Shown here: one piece after another, positions 1 to 9,092 of the stretch
How the letters are laid out: every line of letters begins with the position of its first letter
Position numbering within the stretch: position 1 is the first letter of the stretch
Assembly: GCF_014650595.1 (NCBI RefSeq)
Contig: NZ_BMVG01000001.1
Span: 682,001-746,000 of the forward strand
DNA length: 64,000 nucleotides
Source of the DNA: Streptomyces alanosinicus
GTDB taxonomy: Bacteria; Actinomycetota; Actinomycetes; Streptomycetales; Streptomycetaceae
Direction: 5' to 3'
Translations under genes and position numbers: made by a program
The notes under the pieces: generated by a model
What the model was told of the DNA's origin: nothing
The model's input: the letters and a program-made list of their open reading frames with translations, nothing else
The model's database searches: none

Positions 1-464
1 TCGCGCATCGGCTGGACGCGGCGGCGAAGCTGTACCGGGCGGGGCGGGTGAAGGTCGTCCTGGTCACCGGGGACAACAGCCGCAAGGACTACGACGAGCC
101 GGACGCCATGCGCGGCTATCTGAAGCGGCACGGGGTGCCGGAGCAGCGGATCGTGAGCGACTACGCCGGGTTCGACACCTGGGACTCCTGTGTGCGGGCC
201 AAAAAGATCTTCGGCGTGGACCGGGCCGTGCTGATCAGCCAGGGCTTCCACATCCGGCGGGCGGTGGCGCTGTGCGAGGCGGCGGGGGTGGACTCGTACG
301 GGGTCGGGGTCGACGCCACGCACGATGTGACCTGGTACTACGGCGGGACGCGCGAGGTGTTCGCGGCGGGCAAGGCGGTGCTCGACGCGGTGTTCCGCCC
401 CGATCCGCGCTTCCTCGGGCCGAAGGAGCCGGGAGTGGCACGGGCGCTGGCCGCCGGGCGGTGA
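1..464 (+). CDS. SanA/YdcF-like DUF218 protein, 3' part
   Basis: The reading frame is open from the left edge, so the gene begins upstream of the window; a GTG at base 48 lies inside the conserved domain and is not the start. The visible part (about 150 residues) has the DUF218 core: a strand ending VLVTGDN, then SRKDYDEP, the YAGFDTWDS segment, and the strand VLISQGFHIRRA. These match the SanA/YdcF family of envelope-associated proteins, known for a role in vancomycin exclusion in enteric bacteria. The membrane anchor expected at the N-terminus would be off-window. Substrate is unknown. Confidence is high for the family and low for the function. Confidence 0.8.
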   Translation, partial: AHRLDAAAKLYRAGRVKVVLVTGDNSRKDYDEPDAMRGYLKRHGVPEQRIVSDYAGFDTWDSCVRAKKIFGVDRAVLISQGFHIRRAVALCEAAGVDSYGVGVDATHDVTWYYGGTREVFAAGKAVLDAVFRPDPRFLGPKEPGVARALAAGR

Positions 465-561
465 GCATGACCGCACGGCACAGCACTGCACGGCACGGCG
501 CCTCACGGTACGGCGCCTCACGGCGGGCGGGGCGGCGCGGGGAGGTCGCCGTCCCGGGCGT

Positions 562-600
562 GTAACCGGAGGCGGTGGGGGGCCGTAACACGGCCGACGC
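562..600 (+). promoter_or_regulatory. Possible GlnR-type site upstream of nitrate reductase
   Basis: Two GTAAC pentamers occur at 562 and 585, and the second is followed after six bases by GACGC. GlnR sites in Streptomyces are built from GTnAC and GAAAC pentamers spaced by six bases. The site ends 12 bases before the nitrate reductase ATG. It is weaker than the site before the nitrite reductase operon, so the call is tentative. Confidence 0.35.
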
Positions 601-611
601 AGGCTGGCGGT

Positions 612-2705
612 ATGGAGACGATCGCCCCGACGCCCACCCACTGCCCGTACTGCGCCCTGCAGTGCGGGATGAACGTCACGCCCCTGGCGGCCGGGGGCGT
701 CGAGGTCTCCGAGCGGGCGGACTTCCCGGTGAACCGGGGCGCGCTGTGCGGCAAGGGCCGCACCGCGGCCGAGGTGCTCTCGCCCGCGGTGCGGCTGACC
801 TCGCCGCTGGTGCGCTCGGGGGGCCGGCTGGTCGAGGCGAGCTGGACGGCGGCGCTGGATCTGGTCGCCGAGCGGCTCGGGGGCACGCGGGCGCGGTACG
901 GCGCCGACGCGCTGGGCGTGTTCGGCGGGGGCGGGCTCACGAACGAGAAGGCGTACACGCTCGGCAAGTTCGCACGGGTGGTGCTGGGCACCTCGCAGAT
1001 CGACTACAACGGCCGTTTCTGTATGTCGTCGGCCGCGGCGGCCGGTACCCGGGCGTTCGGCCTGGACCGGGGACTGCCGTTCCCGCTGGAGGACATCCCG
1101 CGGACGGGGTGTGTGATCCTCGTCGGCTCCAATCTCGCCGAGACCATGCCGCCGTCGTTGCGTTTCCTCACCGAACTACGGGCGAACGGCGGCACGTTGA
1201 TCGTCGTGGACCCGCGCCGGACGCGGACCGCCGAGCAGGCTGACCTGCATCTGGCCCCGCGGCCCGGCACCGATCTCGCCCTCGCCCTCGGCCTGTTGCA
1301 CCTGGTGGTGACGGAGGGGCGGACGGACGAGGAGTTCATCCGGGAGCGGACGACGGGCTGGGACGCGGCCCGTGCGGCGGCGATGGCGCACTGGCCGGAG
1401 CAGGTGGAGCGGATCACAGGGGTGTCCGTTCCCCTGCTCCGGGAGGCGGTACGGCTGTTCTGCGCGCCCGAGTCGGCGATGGTGCTCACCGCGCGCGGGC
1501 CGGAGCAGCAGTCCAAGGGGACGGACACGGTGGGCGCGTGGATCGATCTGTGCCTGGCGACCGGCCGGGCGGGCCGCCCGCTGTCCGGGTACGGCTGCCT
1601 GACCGGGCAGGGAAACGGGCAGGGCGGACGCGAACACGGCCAGAAGGCCGACCAGCTGCCCGGCTATCGCAAGCTGGACGACCCCGACGCGCGGCGGCAT
1701 GTGGCCGGGGTGTGGGGCGTGGACCCGGACACCCTGCCCGGCCCCGGCCGCAGCGCGTACGAACTTCTCGACGCGCTCGGCACGGACATCCGGGCGCTGC
1801 TGCTGATGGGCTCCAACCCGGTGGTGTCGGCGCCGCGCGCGGCCCACGTCGAGGAGCGGCTGCGCGCGCTGGACTTCCTGGCGGTGGCGGATGTCGTGCT
1901 GTCGGAGACGGCGGAGCTGGCGGATGTCGTGCTGCCGGTCACCCAGTGGGCGGAGGAGACGGGCACGACGACCAGTCTGGAGGGCAGGGTGCTGCTGCGC
2001 CGGCAGGCGGTCACCGCGCCGCCCGGGGTCCGCGGCGATCTGTACGTCCTGCACGAGCTGGCCGCCCGCCTCGGTGTGGAGAAGGGTTTCCCGGCCGACC
2101 CGGAGGAGGTCTTCGCGGAGCTGCGCCGGGCCAGCGCGGGCGGACCGGCCGACTACTCCGGGATCACCTACCGCCGGCTGGCGGAGGGCACCGGGGTGTT
2201 CTGGCCGTGCCCGCAGGACACGGACGAGGGGGTCCACCCCGGCACCCCGCGTCTCTTCCTGGACCGTTTCGCCACGCCCGACGGCCGGGCCCGGTTCGCC
2301 GCCGTGACGCACCGGGCGACGGCGGAGGAGCCCGATGCCGCGTACCCGCTGCTGCTCACCACCGGCCGGGTGGTGTCGCAGTACCAGTCGGGCGCGCAGA
2401 CGCGGCGGGTCGCGGAGCTGAACGCGGCCGCGCCGGGGCCGTTCGTGGAGTTGCATCCGCGCCTCGCGGCCCGGCTCGGCGCGGCCGAGGGCGACGCGCT
2501 GGCGGTGGTCTCGCGCCGGGGCCGGGCCGTGGCACCCGCGCGGATCACCGACACCATCCGCCCCGACACCGTCTTCATGCCCTTCCACTGGCCGGGCGAG
2601 GGCCGCGCCAACACCCTGACCAACCCGGCCCTTGACCCCACATCGCGTATGCCGGAGTTCAAGTCGTGCGCGGTGCGGGTGGAGGTCGTAGGGCCACCGG
2701 AGTAG
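612..2705 (+). CDS. narB: Assimilatory nitrate reductase, catalytic subunit
   Basis: A 697-residue molybdopterin oxidoreductase predicted to reduce nitrate to nitrite in the cytoplasm. Residues 11-46 carry the [4Fe-4S] ligands as C-x2-C-x3-C-x27-C (C11, C14, C18, C46). The segment YNGRFCMSSA supplies a candidate molybdenum-ligand cysteine, C137. The C-terminal 130 residues form the dinucleotide-binding domain (SQYQSGAQTRR, then HWPGEGRANTLTNPALDP). There is no Tat signal peptide, which fits an assimilatory NarB/NasA enzyme. Its product would feed the nitrite reductase operon at 9.9-14.1 kb; the two are separated by unrelated genes. A GlnR-like site precedes it. A related formate-dehydrogenase-type enzyme is less likely, given the context. 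Confidence 0.88.
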   Translation: METIAPTPTHCPYCALQCGMNVTPLAAGGVEVSERADFPVNRGALCGKGRTAAEVLSPAVRLTSPLVRSGGRLVEASWTAALDLVAERLGGTRARYGADALGVFGGGGLTNEKAYTLGKFARVVLGTSQIDYNGRFCMSSAAAAGTRAFGLDRGLPFPLEDIPRTGCVILVGSNLAETMPPSLRFLTELRANGGTLIVVDPRRTRTAEQADLHLAPRPGTDLALALGLLHLVVTEGRTDEEFIRERTTGWDAARAAAMAHWPEQVERITGVSVPLLREAVRLFCAPESAMVLTARGPEQQSKGTDTVGAWIDLCLATGRAGRPLSGYGCLTGQGNGQGGREHGQKADQLPGYRKLDDPDARRHVAGVWGVDPDTLPGPGRSAYELLDALGTDIRALLLMGSNPVVSAPRAAHVEERLRALDFLAVADVVLSETAELADVVLPVTQWAEETGTTTSLEGRVLLRRQAVTAPPGVRGDLYVLHELAARLGVEKGFPADPEEVFAELRRASAGGPADYSGITYRRLAEGTGVFWPCPQDTDEGVHPGTPRLFLDRFATPDGRARFAAVTHRATAEEPDAAYPLLLTTGRVVSQYQSGAQTRRVAELNAAAPGPFVELHPRLAARLGAAEGDALAVVSRRGRAVAPARITDTIRPDTVFMPFHWPGEGRANTLTNPALDPTSRMPEFKSCAVRVEVVGPPE

Positions 2706-2761
2706 TACGGATCGGTCCGCGGGTCGCGGCGGCGGGCGGCATGCGGGCGTACGTTCGAAGC

Positions 2762-3592
2762 ATGTCCGACCCTGAACAGTTCGACCTCGACGCCTATCTG
2801 GACCGCATCGGATGGCGGGGCGGCCGGCAGGCCGGCCTGGAGACGCTGCGCGGTGTCCATCTGGCGCACGCGCTGTCCCTGCCCTTCGAGAACCTGGACG
2901 CCCTGTCCGGACGGGCCCCCTCGCTGGCCCCGGCGGATCTGCTGGCGAAGATGGTCCACGGCGGGCGGGGAGGCTACTGCTACGAGCAGAACACGCTGCT
3001 GCGGCTGGGCCTGGAGGCGCTGGGATTCCCGGTGACACCGCTGGCCGGGCGGGTGGTGGTGGGCGCGGAGAGCCCGGAGAGCCGGCCGCGGACCCATGCG
3101 ATGCTGCGGGTCACGGTGCCGGGTGAGCCGGAGCCGTATCTCGCGGACGTCGGCTTCGGCGCGCTCGGGGCGCTGCTGGCGCCGGTACCGCTGGTGACCG
3201 GCGTCGAGTCCGAGGGCGGCGGCCGCCGGCACCGCCTGATGCCGCTGCCGCACCAAGGGCCGCTGGAACTGTGGGAGTTGCAGGCCTACGACCGGCGGCG
3301 GCAGGACTGGGCCGGGCAGTACGCGTTCACCCTGGAGCCGTTCACCGCGCGGGACTTCGAGGTGTTCAACTGGTACGTCAGCACCAACCCGCGTTCTCCG
3401 TTCACCCAGCGCGCCTTCCTGCAGCGGAGCACCCCCGAGCGTCATCTGTCCCTGGACGGCCGCCTGCTGACCGAGACCCGCGCCGACGGCACGGTGACCG
3501 AGCGCAAGCTGACGGACGAGGCGCAGGCGCGGCGCGTCGCGGCGGAGGAGTTCGGGATCACCGTGCCCGAGGGGCTGACACTGCTGAGCTGA
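2762..3592 (+). CDS. Arylamine N-acetyltransferase
   Basis: A 276-residue NAT-family enzyme that transfers acetyl or other acyl groups from CoA to arylamines or hydrazines. The catalytic triad is visible: C73 in GGYCYEQN, H112 in RTHAML and D129 in LADVGFG. The ATG used here begins MSDPEQFDLDAYLDRIGW, the normal NAT N-terminus; an in-frame GTG 96 bases upstream would add residues unlike the family. The gene follows nitrate reductase by 56 bases on the same strand, but a functional link is not evident. NAT homologues also close ansamycin macrolactams, but no such cluster is present here. Confidence 0.9.
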   Translation: MSDPEQFDLDAYLDRIGWRGGRQAGLETLRGVHLAHALSLPFENLDALSGRAPSLAPADLLAKMVHGGRGGYCYEQNTLLRLGLEALGFPVTPLAGRVVVGAESPESRPRTHAMLRVTVPGEPEPYLADVGFGALGALLAPVPLVTGVESEGGGRRHRLMPLPHQGPLELWELQAYDRRRQDWAGQYAFTLEPFTARDFEVFNWYVSTNPRSPFTQRAFLQRSTPERHLSLDGRLLTETRADGTVTERKLTDEAQARRVAAEEFGITVPEGLTLLS

Positions 3593-3610
3593 CCCGCCGG
3601 GCCGGGGGCA

Positions 3611-3640
3611 CCTCCCACGTCCTTGAGGCAGTGGAGGAGG
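3611..3640 (+). terminator. Possible intrinsic terminator between convergent genes
   Basis: An imperfect hairpin (CCTCCCAC pairing with GTGGAGG over a loop of about 12 bases) lies between the acetyltransferase stop and the stop of the convergent GGCT-like gene. Similar GC-rich hairpins often separate convergent Streptomyces genes. There is no U-tract, so the call is weak. Confidence 0.35.
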
Positions 3641-3657
3641 GAGTCCGACGACAGGCC

Positions 3658-4092
3658 TCAGCGTCCAGACCGCCAATCGTCGCCGTCGATGCGGGTGCCC
3701 GTGGCGCGCAGGCCGGCGGCGACGCGCGGTGCGGCCAGATACACCCAGGCCCGCACGGGGGCGCCGTCGGCGGTGCGGACGGCGTGCCGGGCGACGCGTT
3801 CGTAGCGGCTCCGCGGGTCGCCCGGGGTGTACTCCTCCAACCGGTCCAGGGCGGCGAGCAGTTCGGCGTAGGCGTCCGGCCGGGCGGTGAGCAGTTCGCC
3901 GTGTATCCGGCCGCCCGGCCGTTCGACGGCGTAGGGGTAGCCGGGGCCGGCGTAGAGCGCCGCGCCGGGCAGCAGGGCCGGCTCCTCCGCCGCGGTCCGG
4001 CCCCGCAGGAAGAGGCCGTGGTTGGCCTCGCCGGGGCGCAGGGTGCCGTAGACGAAGAAGGGCAGCGGGGCCGGGGACTCCGAAGCGATCAC
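3658..4092 (-). CDS. Gamma-glutamylcyclotransferase-like protein
   Basis: A protein of 144 residues with the GGCT/AIG2 fold. The signature FVYGTLRPGEANH lies at the N-terminus, followed by the YPYAVERPGGRIHGEL strand and the ELLAALDRLEEYTPGD helix that bears the conserved acidic residues. Such enzymes release 5-oxoproline from gamma-glutamyl amines or peptides, but many members have unknown substrates. I chose a GTG that starts close to the domain; another GTG at 4152 would add 20 residues with no family match. It runs opposite to the M4 protease gene. Function beyond the fold is uncertain. Confidence 0.72.
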   Translation of the reverse strand: MIASESPAPLPFFVYGTLRPGEANHGLFLRGRTAAEEPALLPGAALYAGPGYPYAVERPGGRIHGELLTARPDAYAELLAALDRLEEYTPGDPRSRYERVARHAVRTADGAPVRAWVYLAAPRVAAGLRATGTRIDGDDWRSGR

Positions 4093-4252
4093 GGAAACGA
4101 TTCTGGACCCCCTTCGGCTCCTCACACATCTCCATGAAGGGTCTATGGACACGAGATGTCATGGCCCCTTAAATCTCAGGTCACAGCGCCATCCCCCCAC
4201 CCCCGTTCCGCGCCGCCCCACGCCCTCGTTCGGCGCCACCCCGAGGAGACAG

Positions 4253-5905
4253 ATGAGCCGGATACGTCCGCACGTCCGAGGATCCCGCCGTCTCGCCACC
4301 ACCGCCGGCGCCGCCGTCACCACCGCGACCCTGCTGACCGCCGCCCTCTCCCCCGCCGCCCACGCCGACCCGAGGCCGACCCGGGCCACCGCGATCCAGA
4401 ACGCGGCGTCGGCACTGCCGGCCCAGGCCGCGAACCTCGGCCTGACCTCCGCCGAGAACACCAGCGTCCGCGACGTGATCGTGGACAAGGACGGCACCCA
4501 GCACGTCCGCTACGACCGCACCTACCACCAACTGCCCGTGCTGGGCGGCGACTTCGTGGTCCATCTGGCCCCGGACGGCGGCTACCGCGGCGCGAACCGG
4601 GCCACCCGGAGCCCGATCTCCCTCGCCTCGATCATCCCGAGGATCGCCGCCCCCAAGGCCGCCGACCTCGCCGTGAACGCCCTGCGCGCCGTGCACCTCG
4701 GCGACGCGCTGAAGAAGATCACGGCCAGGCCCGAGCTGATCGTCGACGCCCTGCACGGCACCCCGCGGCTCGCCTGGCGCACCAACGCCGCCGGCCGGGA
4801 CTCGCTCGGCAACCCGGTCGCCCGGACCGTGCTGACCGACGCCCGCACCGGCGCCCAGATCGACGCCTGGGACAGCATCGAGACCGCCGCCGGCGACGGA
4901 AAGTCGCTGTACAGCGGGACGGTGCCGCTCGACACCACCCCATCGGGATCGTCGTACCAGCTCAAGGACCCGACGCGCGGCAACACCTACACCGGGGACG
5001 CGCAGGGCAAGACCGATACGTGCGTCCTCACCATCTGCATCGGCCGGGCCCCCGCGGCCCTGTTCACGGACGCCGACAACCACTGGGGCAGCGGCACCAC
5101 CGCCGACCGCGCCTCGGCCGCCGTCGACGCCCAGTACGGCACCGACATGACCTGGGACTACTACAAGAACGTCCAGGGCCGTAACGGCATCGCCGGCGAC
5201 GGCAAGGGCTCGTACAACCGCGTCCACTACGGCAGCAAGTACAACAACGCCTTCTGGGACGACAGTTGCTTCTGCATGACGTACGGCGACGGGGACGGGA
5301 CCACCTTCGGGCCGCTGGTGGCGCTCGACGTCGCCGGCCATGAGATGACGCACGGCGTCACCGCCAAGACGGCCGCGCTGACCTACTCCGGCGAGTCCGG
5401 CGGGCTCAACGAGGCCACCTCGGACATCCTCGGCACCATGGTCGAGTGGTACGCGGACAACCCCTCCGACCCCGGTGACTACCTCATCGGCGAGAAGATC
5501 GTGAAGTCCGGCTTCGGCAAGCCCGCCCTGCGCTTCATGGACAAGCCGTCGAAGGACGGCAACTCGGCCGACTACTGGAGCAGTTCGGTCGGCAACCTCG
5601 ACGTCCACTACTCCTCCGGCGTCGCCAACCACTTCGCCTATCTGCTGGCGGAGGGCAGCGGCCCGAAGACCATCAACGGGGTCGCCTACGACTCCCCCAC
5701 GTACAAGGGCTCCACCGTCACCGGCATCGGCCGGGACAAGGTCGGCAAGATCTGGTACCGGGCGCTGACGGTCTACATGACCTCCTCGACGAACTACGCC
5801 GGGGCCCGCACGGCCACCCTGAACGCCGCCAAGGACCTGTACGGCGCGGGCAGCACCGAGTACAACGCGGTGGCGGCGGCCTGGAGCGCCGTCAACGTGA
5901 ACTGA
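4253..5905 (+). CDS. Secreted M4 (thermolysin-like) metalloprotease
   Basis: A 550-residue preproenzyme. The first 38 residues are a long Streptomyces signal peptide ending ALSPAAHA. An FTP/PepSY-type propeptide follows (VIVDKDGTQHVRYDRTY region). The catalytic domain has the zinc site HEMTH (H363, E364, H367) and the third ligand E387 in GGLNEATSD. The C-terminal domain has SSGVANHFAYLLAEG, which is normal for M4. The ATG is preceded by GAGGAG; upstream in-frame codons have no ribosome site. The mature enzyme should act outside the cell as a neutral protease. The family call is firm. Confidence 0.93.
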   Translation: MSRIRPHVRGSRRLATTAGAAVTTATLLTAALSPAAHADPRPTRATAIQNAASALPAQAANLGLTSAENTSVRDVIVDKDGTQHVRYDRTYHQLPVLGGDFVVHLAPDGGYRGANRATRSPISLASIIPRIAAPKAADLAVNALRAVHLGDALKKITARPELIVDALHGTPRLAWRTNAAGRDSLGNPVARTVLTDARTGAQIDAWDSIETAAGDGKSLYSGTVPLDTTPSGSSYQLKDPTRGNTYTGDAQGKTDTCVLTICIGRAPAALFTDADNHWGSGTTADRASAAVDAQYGTDMTWDYYKNVQGRNGIAGDGKGSYNRVHYGSKYNNAFWDDSCFCMTYGDGDGTTFGPLVALDVAGHEMTHGVTAKTAALTYSGESGGLNEATSDILGTMVEWYADNPSDPGDYLIGEKIVKSGFGKPALRFMDKPSKDGNSADYWSSSVGNLDVHYSSGVANHFAYLLAEGSGPKTINGVAYDSPTYKGSTVTGIGRDKVGKIWYRALTVYMTSSTNYAGARTATLNAAKDLYGAGSTEYNAVAAAWSAVNVN

Positions 5906-5913
5906 GGCCGGAT

Positions 5914-5946
5914 GCGCCGGTGCCGGCCCGCTCCCGGCACCGGCGC
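5914..5946 (+). terminator. Hairpin terminator after the M4 protease
   Basis: A perfect 13-bp inverted repeat, GCGCCGGTGCCGG and its complement, with a 7-base loop starts nine bases after the protease stop codon. It has no T-run, as is common in Streptomyces. Confidence 0.6.
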
Positions 5947-6067
5947 GCCGGGCACCGGCCTGTTGGTCCCGGGACTTTCGTCCTGAATTGCCTGATCATC
6001 CACCTTTAGTGATCCTTGTTACGCAACCTCCGTATTTCTGTGATGAAGCAGTGCGACGGTCTACGGC

Positions 6068-6796
6068 ATGAAGCCGTCCTTCCGCCTGCTGCTCCCCGGC
6101 TGCGCCGTGCTCATCGGCGCCGGGGCCGCCTCCGGGTGCGCCGCCACGGACGGGCTGGCCGCCGGGGAGCCGGTACCCACCGTGTCCGCACCGCCACGCC
6201 CCGAGTCCGTATGGCCGGCCTGGACCGGCACCTCCGCCTCGGCGCCCGGCGCCCGGGCGTCCACCCGCCAGCCGCCGCCCGAGCCGCTGAAGGGACTGCC
6301 CCGGATCGGCACGGACGAGGCGAAGGACCTGCGCGACCTGGACGTACGGGCGGTGCTGCGCGCCGACCCGCGCACCCGGCCGTACGCCGACCGGCCGAGC
6401 ACCGACAAGCCGGGCCCGGCCGGCATGCGCCCGCCGCGCTACGCCGACCTGACCGGCGACGGCCGGCCCGAGCTGCTGGTCGCCGTCGACACCGAGAACG
6501 GCCGCACCCTGCTCGCCGTGTTCGCCGCCCGCGCCGGCCAGGTCTACGAGGTGCTGCTCACCGGGGGCCACCAGGTGGCCGTGGAGACGCTGGGCCACGA
6601 CCTGGTGCTGCGCAGCCTGTGCACGGACGGTGCCCAGCAGGCGGTGCGCTTCCACTGGGACGGAGCCCGGCTGGTGACGGTGAGCGACGAGAAGAAGTAC
6701 GGGGCCTCCGCCACGGAGCCCGCGCCGTCCCCCGCCCACAGCGAGAGCGGCACGAGGGGGCAGAGCGGCACGGGCGGGCAGGGCGGCACGCGATGA
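6068..6796 (+). CDS. Lipoprotein co-encoded with a sensor kinase
   Basis: A 242-residue predicted lipoprotein. The signal sequence ends in a plausible lipobox (AASGC, C25), and a Pro/Ala/Thr-rich linker leads to a globular part with YADLTGDGRPELLVAV, a repeat-like calcium-loop motif also seen in FG-GAP/VCBS-type proteins. The stop overlaps the start of the sensor kinase gene (ATGA), so the two are translationally coupled. A lipoprotein paired with a kinase recalls CseA and CseC of the SigE cell-envelope stress system, where the lipoprotein modulates signalling. Here there is no adjacent response regulator or sigma factor, so the role is inferred only. Confidence 0.68.
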   Translation: MKPSFRLLLPGCAVLIGAGAASGCAATDGLAAGEPVPTVSAPPRPESVWPAWTGTSASAPGARASTRQPPPEPLKGLPRIGTDEAKDLRDLDVRAVLRADPRTRPYADRPSTDKPGPAGMRPPRYADLTGDGRPELLVAVDTENGRTLLAVFAARAGQVYEVLLTGGHQVAVETLGHDLVLRSLCTDGAQQAVRFHWDGARLVTVSDEKKYGASATEPAPSPAHSESGTRGQSGTGGQGGTR

Positions 6797-8223
6797 CGGC
6801 CCTCGGCCAGGCCGCGCGCCGCCGGATCCGCCCGCCCGAGCCCGCGCCGCGCCCGGGCGGGCCGGGGCACCCCGGGCTCCGTCAGCTCCGGCAGCGTCGC
6901 CTCAGGCACCGTCACCTCGGCCGCCGTCGCCCCGGCCACCCTCGCCCCGGGCTCCACCCGCTCGGGCTGCGCCGGCTCCGGCTGCGCGGCAAGATCGCCG
7001 TGCTGCTCGCCGCCGGCTGCGCACTGGTCGCCGTCGCCATCGGACTGCTCGTGCACCAGCAGCGGCTGGAGCAGGTCGCCGACGGCTCCCGGGCCCAGGC
7101 ACTGGCCCAGCTGGTCCGGGTCCGGCAGGTGTACGAACTCACCGGCCGCGTCGACGACGTCGACACCGAGGCCGCCCTCGACTCCCTGTCCGTACCCGAG
7201 CCGCTGCGGCGCGCCGCGGCCGAGGGCCGGCGCACGACCTACCTCGACCTGTCCTCGGACCACCCCGCCGTGTGGGCGGCACGGCCGATCGGCGACCACG
7301 TGCTGTCCGTGCGCAAGCCGCTGGACGAGGAGGCCCGCGAGATGGCCGAGTTCGACCGGCAGCTGATGATCTCCGGCGCGGGCGTGGTGGCGCTCGCCGC
7401 GCTCGGCGGGGCCCTGCTGGCCGGCCGGCTCAGCCGTGAGCTGCGGACGGCGGCGGCGACGGCCCGCCGGATCAGCCAGGGCGAGCTGGACGCCCGGATC
7501 GGCGGCCCGGGACCGGCGGGCGGCCGCGACGAGGTGGCCGAACTCGGCGCCGCCGTCGACACGATGGCGGCGACCCTGCAGGGCCGGCTGGAGGCCGAGC
7601 AGCGGTTCACCGCCGATGTCGCCCATGAACTGCGCACCCCGCTGACCGGCCTGCACACGGCGGCCGAACTGCTGCCGCCGGGCCGCCCGAGCGAGCTGGT
7701 CCGGGACCGGGTGCGGGCGCTGTGCACGCTCACCGAGGATCTGCTGGAGGTGGCCCGGCTGGACGCGGAGGTGGAGCGGCCGCAGCTGGACGTGCGCCCG
7801 CTGGGTCCGCTGGTCGCCGGGATCGTACGGCGGGCCGGGGAGGACGTGGGGCTGACCGGCGCCGAGGCGGACACCCCCGTACGGACGGACGCGCGCCGGC
7901 TGGAGCGGGTGCTGGCCAATCTGATCGGCAACGCCCGCCGGCACGGCGGCGGCCGGGTCGAGGTGACCGTGTCCGGGTGCGCGGTGACCGTACGGGACCA
8001 CGGGGACGGCTTCCCGGAGCGGCTGCTGCGGGAGGGGCCGCGGCGGTTCCTGACCGGGGCGGCCGAGCGCGGCCAGGGCACCGGGCTGGGGCTGACCATC
8101 GCCTTCGGACAGGCGCAGGTGATCGGGGCGCGGGTGCGGCTGCGCAACGCGCCCGGCAAGGGCGCCGAGGCGGAGGTGCTGCTGCCGGCGGCGGACGCGC
8201 CACCCGGCCCGGACGGGCACTGA
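6793..8223 (+). CDS. HAMP-domain sensor histidine kinase
   Basis: A 476-residue membrane kinase. An Arg/Pro-rich cytoplasmic head of about 65 residues precedes the first membrane span (IAVLLAAGCALVAVAIGLLV). An extracellular sensor of about 100 residues, a second span near residue 205 and a HAMP linker follow. The dimerisation helix has the phospho-acceptor H278 in HELRTPL; the ATPase domain has the N-box (N380), DHGDGFP and GQGTGLGL. All catalytic motifs are intact. The start overlaps the lipoprotein stop. No response regulator lies on either side, so the partner is elsewhere. The kinase resembles CseC/CutS-type kinases but should not be named from this alone. Confidence 0.88.
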   Translation: MTALGQAARRRIRPPEPAPRPGGPGHPGLRQLRQRRLRHRHLGRRRPGHPRPGLHPLGLRRLRLRGKIAVLLAAGCALVAVAIGLLVHQQRLEQVADGSRAQALAQLVRVRQVYELTGRVDDVDTEAALDSLSVPEPLRRAAAEGRRTTYLDLSSDHPAVWAARPIGDHVLSVRKPLDEEAREMAEFDRQLMISGAGVVALAALGGALLAGRLSRELRTAAATARRISQGELDARIGGPGPAGGRDEVAELGAAVDTMAATLQGRLEAEQRFTADVAHELRTPLTGLHTAAELLPPGRPSELVRDRVRALCTLTEDLLEVARLDAEVERPQLDVRPLGPLVAGIVRRAGEDVGLTGAEADTPVRTDARRLERVLANLIGNARRHGGGRVEVTVSGCAVTVRDHGDGFPERLLREGPRRFLTGAAERGQGTGLGLTIAFGQAQVIGARVRLRNAPGKGAEAEVLLPAADAPPGPDGH

Positions 8224-8480
8224 GGTGCCGGCCCGCTGAGGCACCCTCGTCTGTTCAACGGCGGGCGGCTCCATTCGTGTGCTCTTCGCACGGTCGTCTC
8301 ATCATCGCGTCCGTACGCGTGTGACCTGCCGGAACCCGGCGGCGGTTACGCCGTGCGGGGGCCGGCCGCGCCACCCGTTCACCGCATTCCTGACGATGCC
8401 TCAGGGAGCGGAGCCGAGCGAAACCCAGTTACCTCGGTAGGGCAGGGGACACCCGAGTCGGACCAGCCCTGGAGAGCACC

Positions 8481-8990
8481 ATGCGACGCACCGCCCGACT
8501 GCTGACCGGTACCGCGCTGGTCCTGGCGGCCGCGGCACCCGCACAGGCCGCCGGCACCGCGAGCCTGGACGTGTACCCCTCCTCCGTGGCCCCCGGCAGC
8601 CAGGTCACGGTGAACACCGCCGCGTGCGGCGACAAGGGCTCGGCGACCGGGGACGCGGGCGCGGTCGGCGGCGGCACCTTCACCCTGGCGCCCAGCACGC
8701 ACGAGGGCGAGGCGATCGGCCAGTTCCAGGTGCCGGAGAGCGCACAGCCGGGGACGTACGAGATCGTCGCCAAGTGCGCCGAGGGAAACCGCCAGGTGAC
8801 GGGCGACCTGGTGGTGGCACTGAGCGCGGCGCACGAGCAGGTGCAGCCGCGAGGAAGCCTGAAGACGGGGGTCGGCGGCGCGCTCGGCACCGACCCCGCG
8901 CAGACCGCGGCAGGTGTGGCGGCGCTGGCCGTCGCCGCCGCGGGCGGTACCTGGCTCCTGCATCGCCGGGCGAGAGGCGACGGGATCTGA
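8481..8990 (+). CDS. Secreted, membrane-anchored protein, probable sortase substrate
   Basis: A 169-residue protein. The N-terminus is a signal peptide (cleavage near AQAAG), then one Ig-like domain of about 100 residues (SLDVYPSSVAPGSQVTVN) with two cysteines. The C-terminus has RGSLKTGVGGALG, a membrane span (AAGVAALAVAAAGGTWLL) and a basic tail. This tripartite end resembles cell-wall sorting signals, although it lacks a canonical LPxTG or LAxTG. A sortase gene follows 102 bases downstream, as is usual for actinobacterial class F sortases and their partners. Whether it is cleaved and attached, or just membrane-anchored, cannot be read from the sequence. Confidence 0.75.
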   Translation: MRRTARLLTGTALVLAAAAPAQAAGTASLDVYPSSVAPGSQVTVNTAACGDKGSATGDAGAVGGGTFTLAPSTHEGEAIGQFQVPESAQPGTYEIVAKCAEGNRQVTGDLVVALSAAHEQVQPRGSLKTGVGGALGTDPAQTAAGVAALAVAAAGGTWLLHRRARGDGI

Positions 8991-9092
8991 CGGACACCCT
9001 CCGCTGTCCGTCCGCCGGTACCGCACAACCCGCCCCCTCCGGGTCCGATGCCCCTCGCGGCCCGGAGGGGGCGGGAGTCCTCGGAGGTTCGT

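Noticed and set aside
1176..3038. Long open frame antisense to nitrate reductase
   Set aside because: It is Arg/Pro/Gly-rich with no domain and mirrors codon bias of the real gene; long antisense frames are normal in DNA of this GC content.
4181..5632. 483-codon open frame antisense to the M4 protease
   Set aside because: Low-complexity Val/Gly/Arg sequence without motifs; the plus-strand protease is unambiguous.
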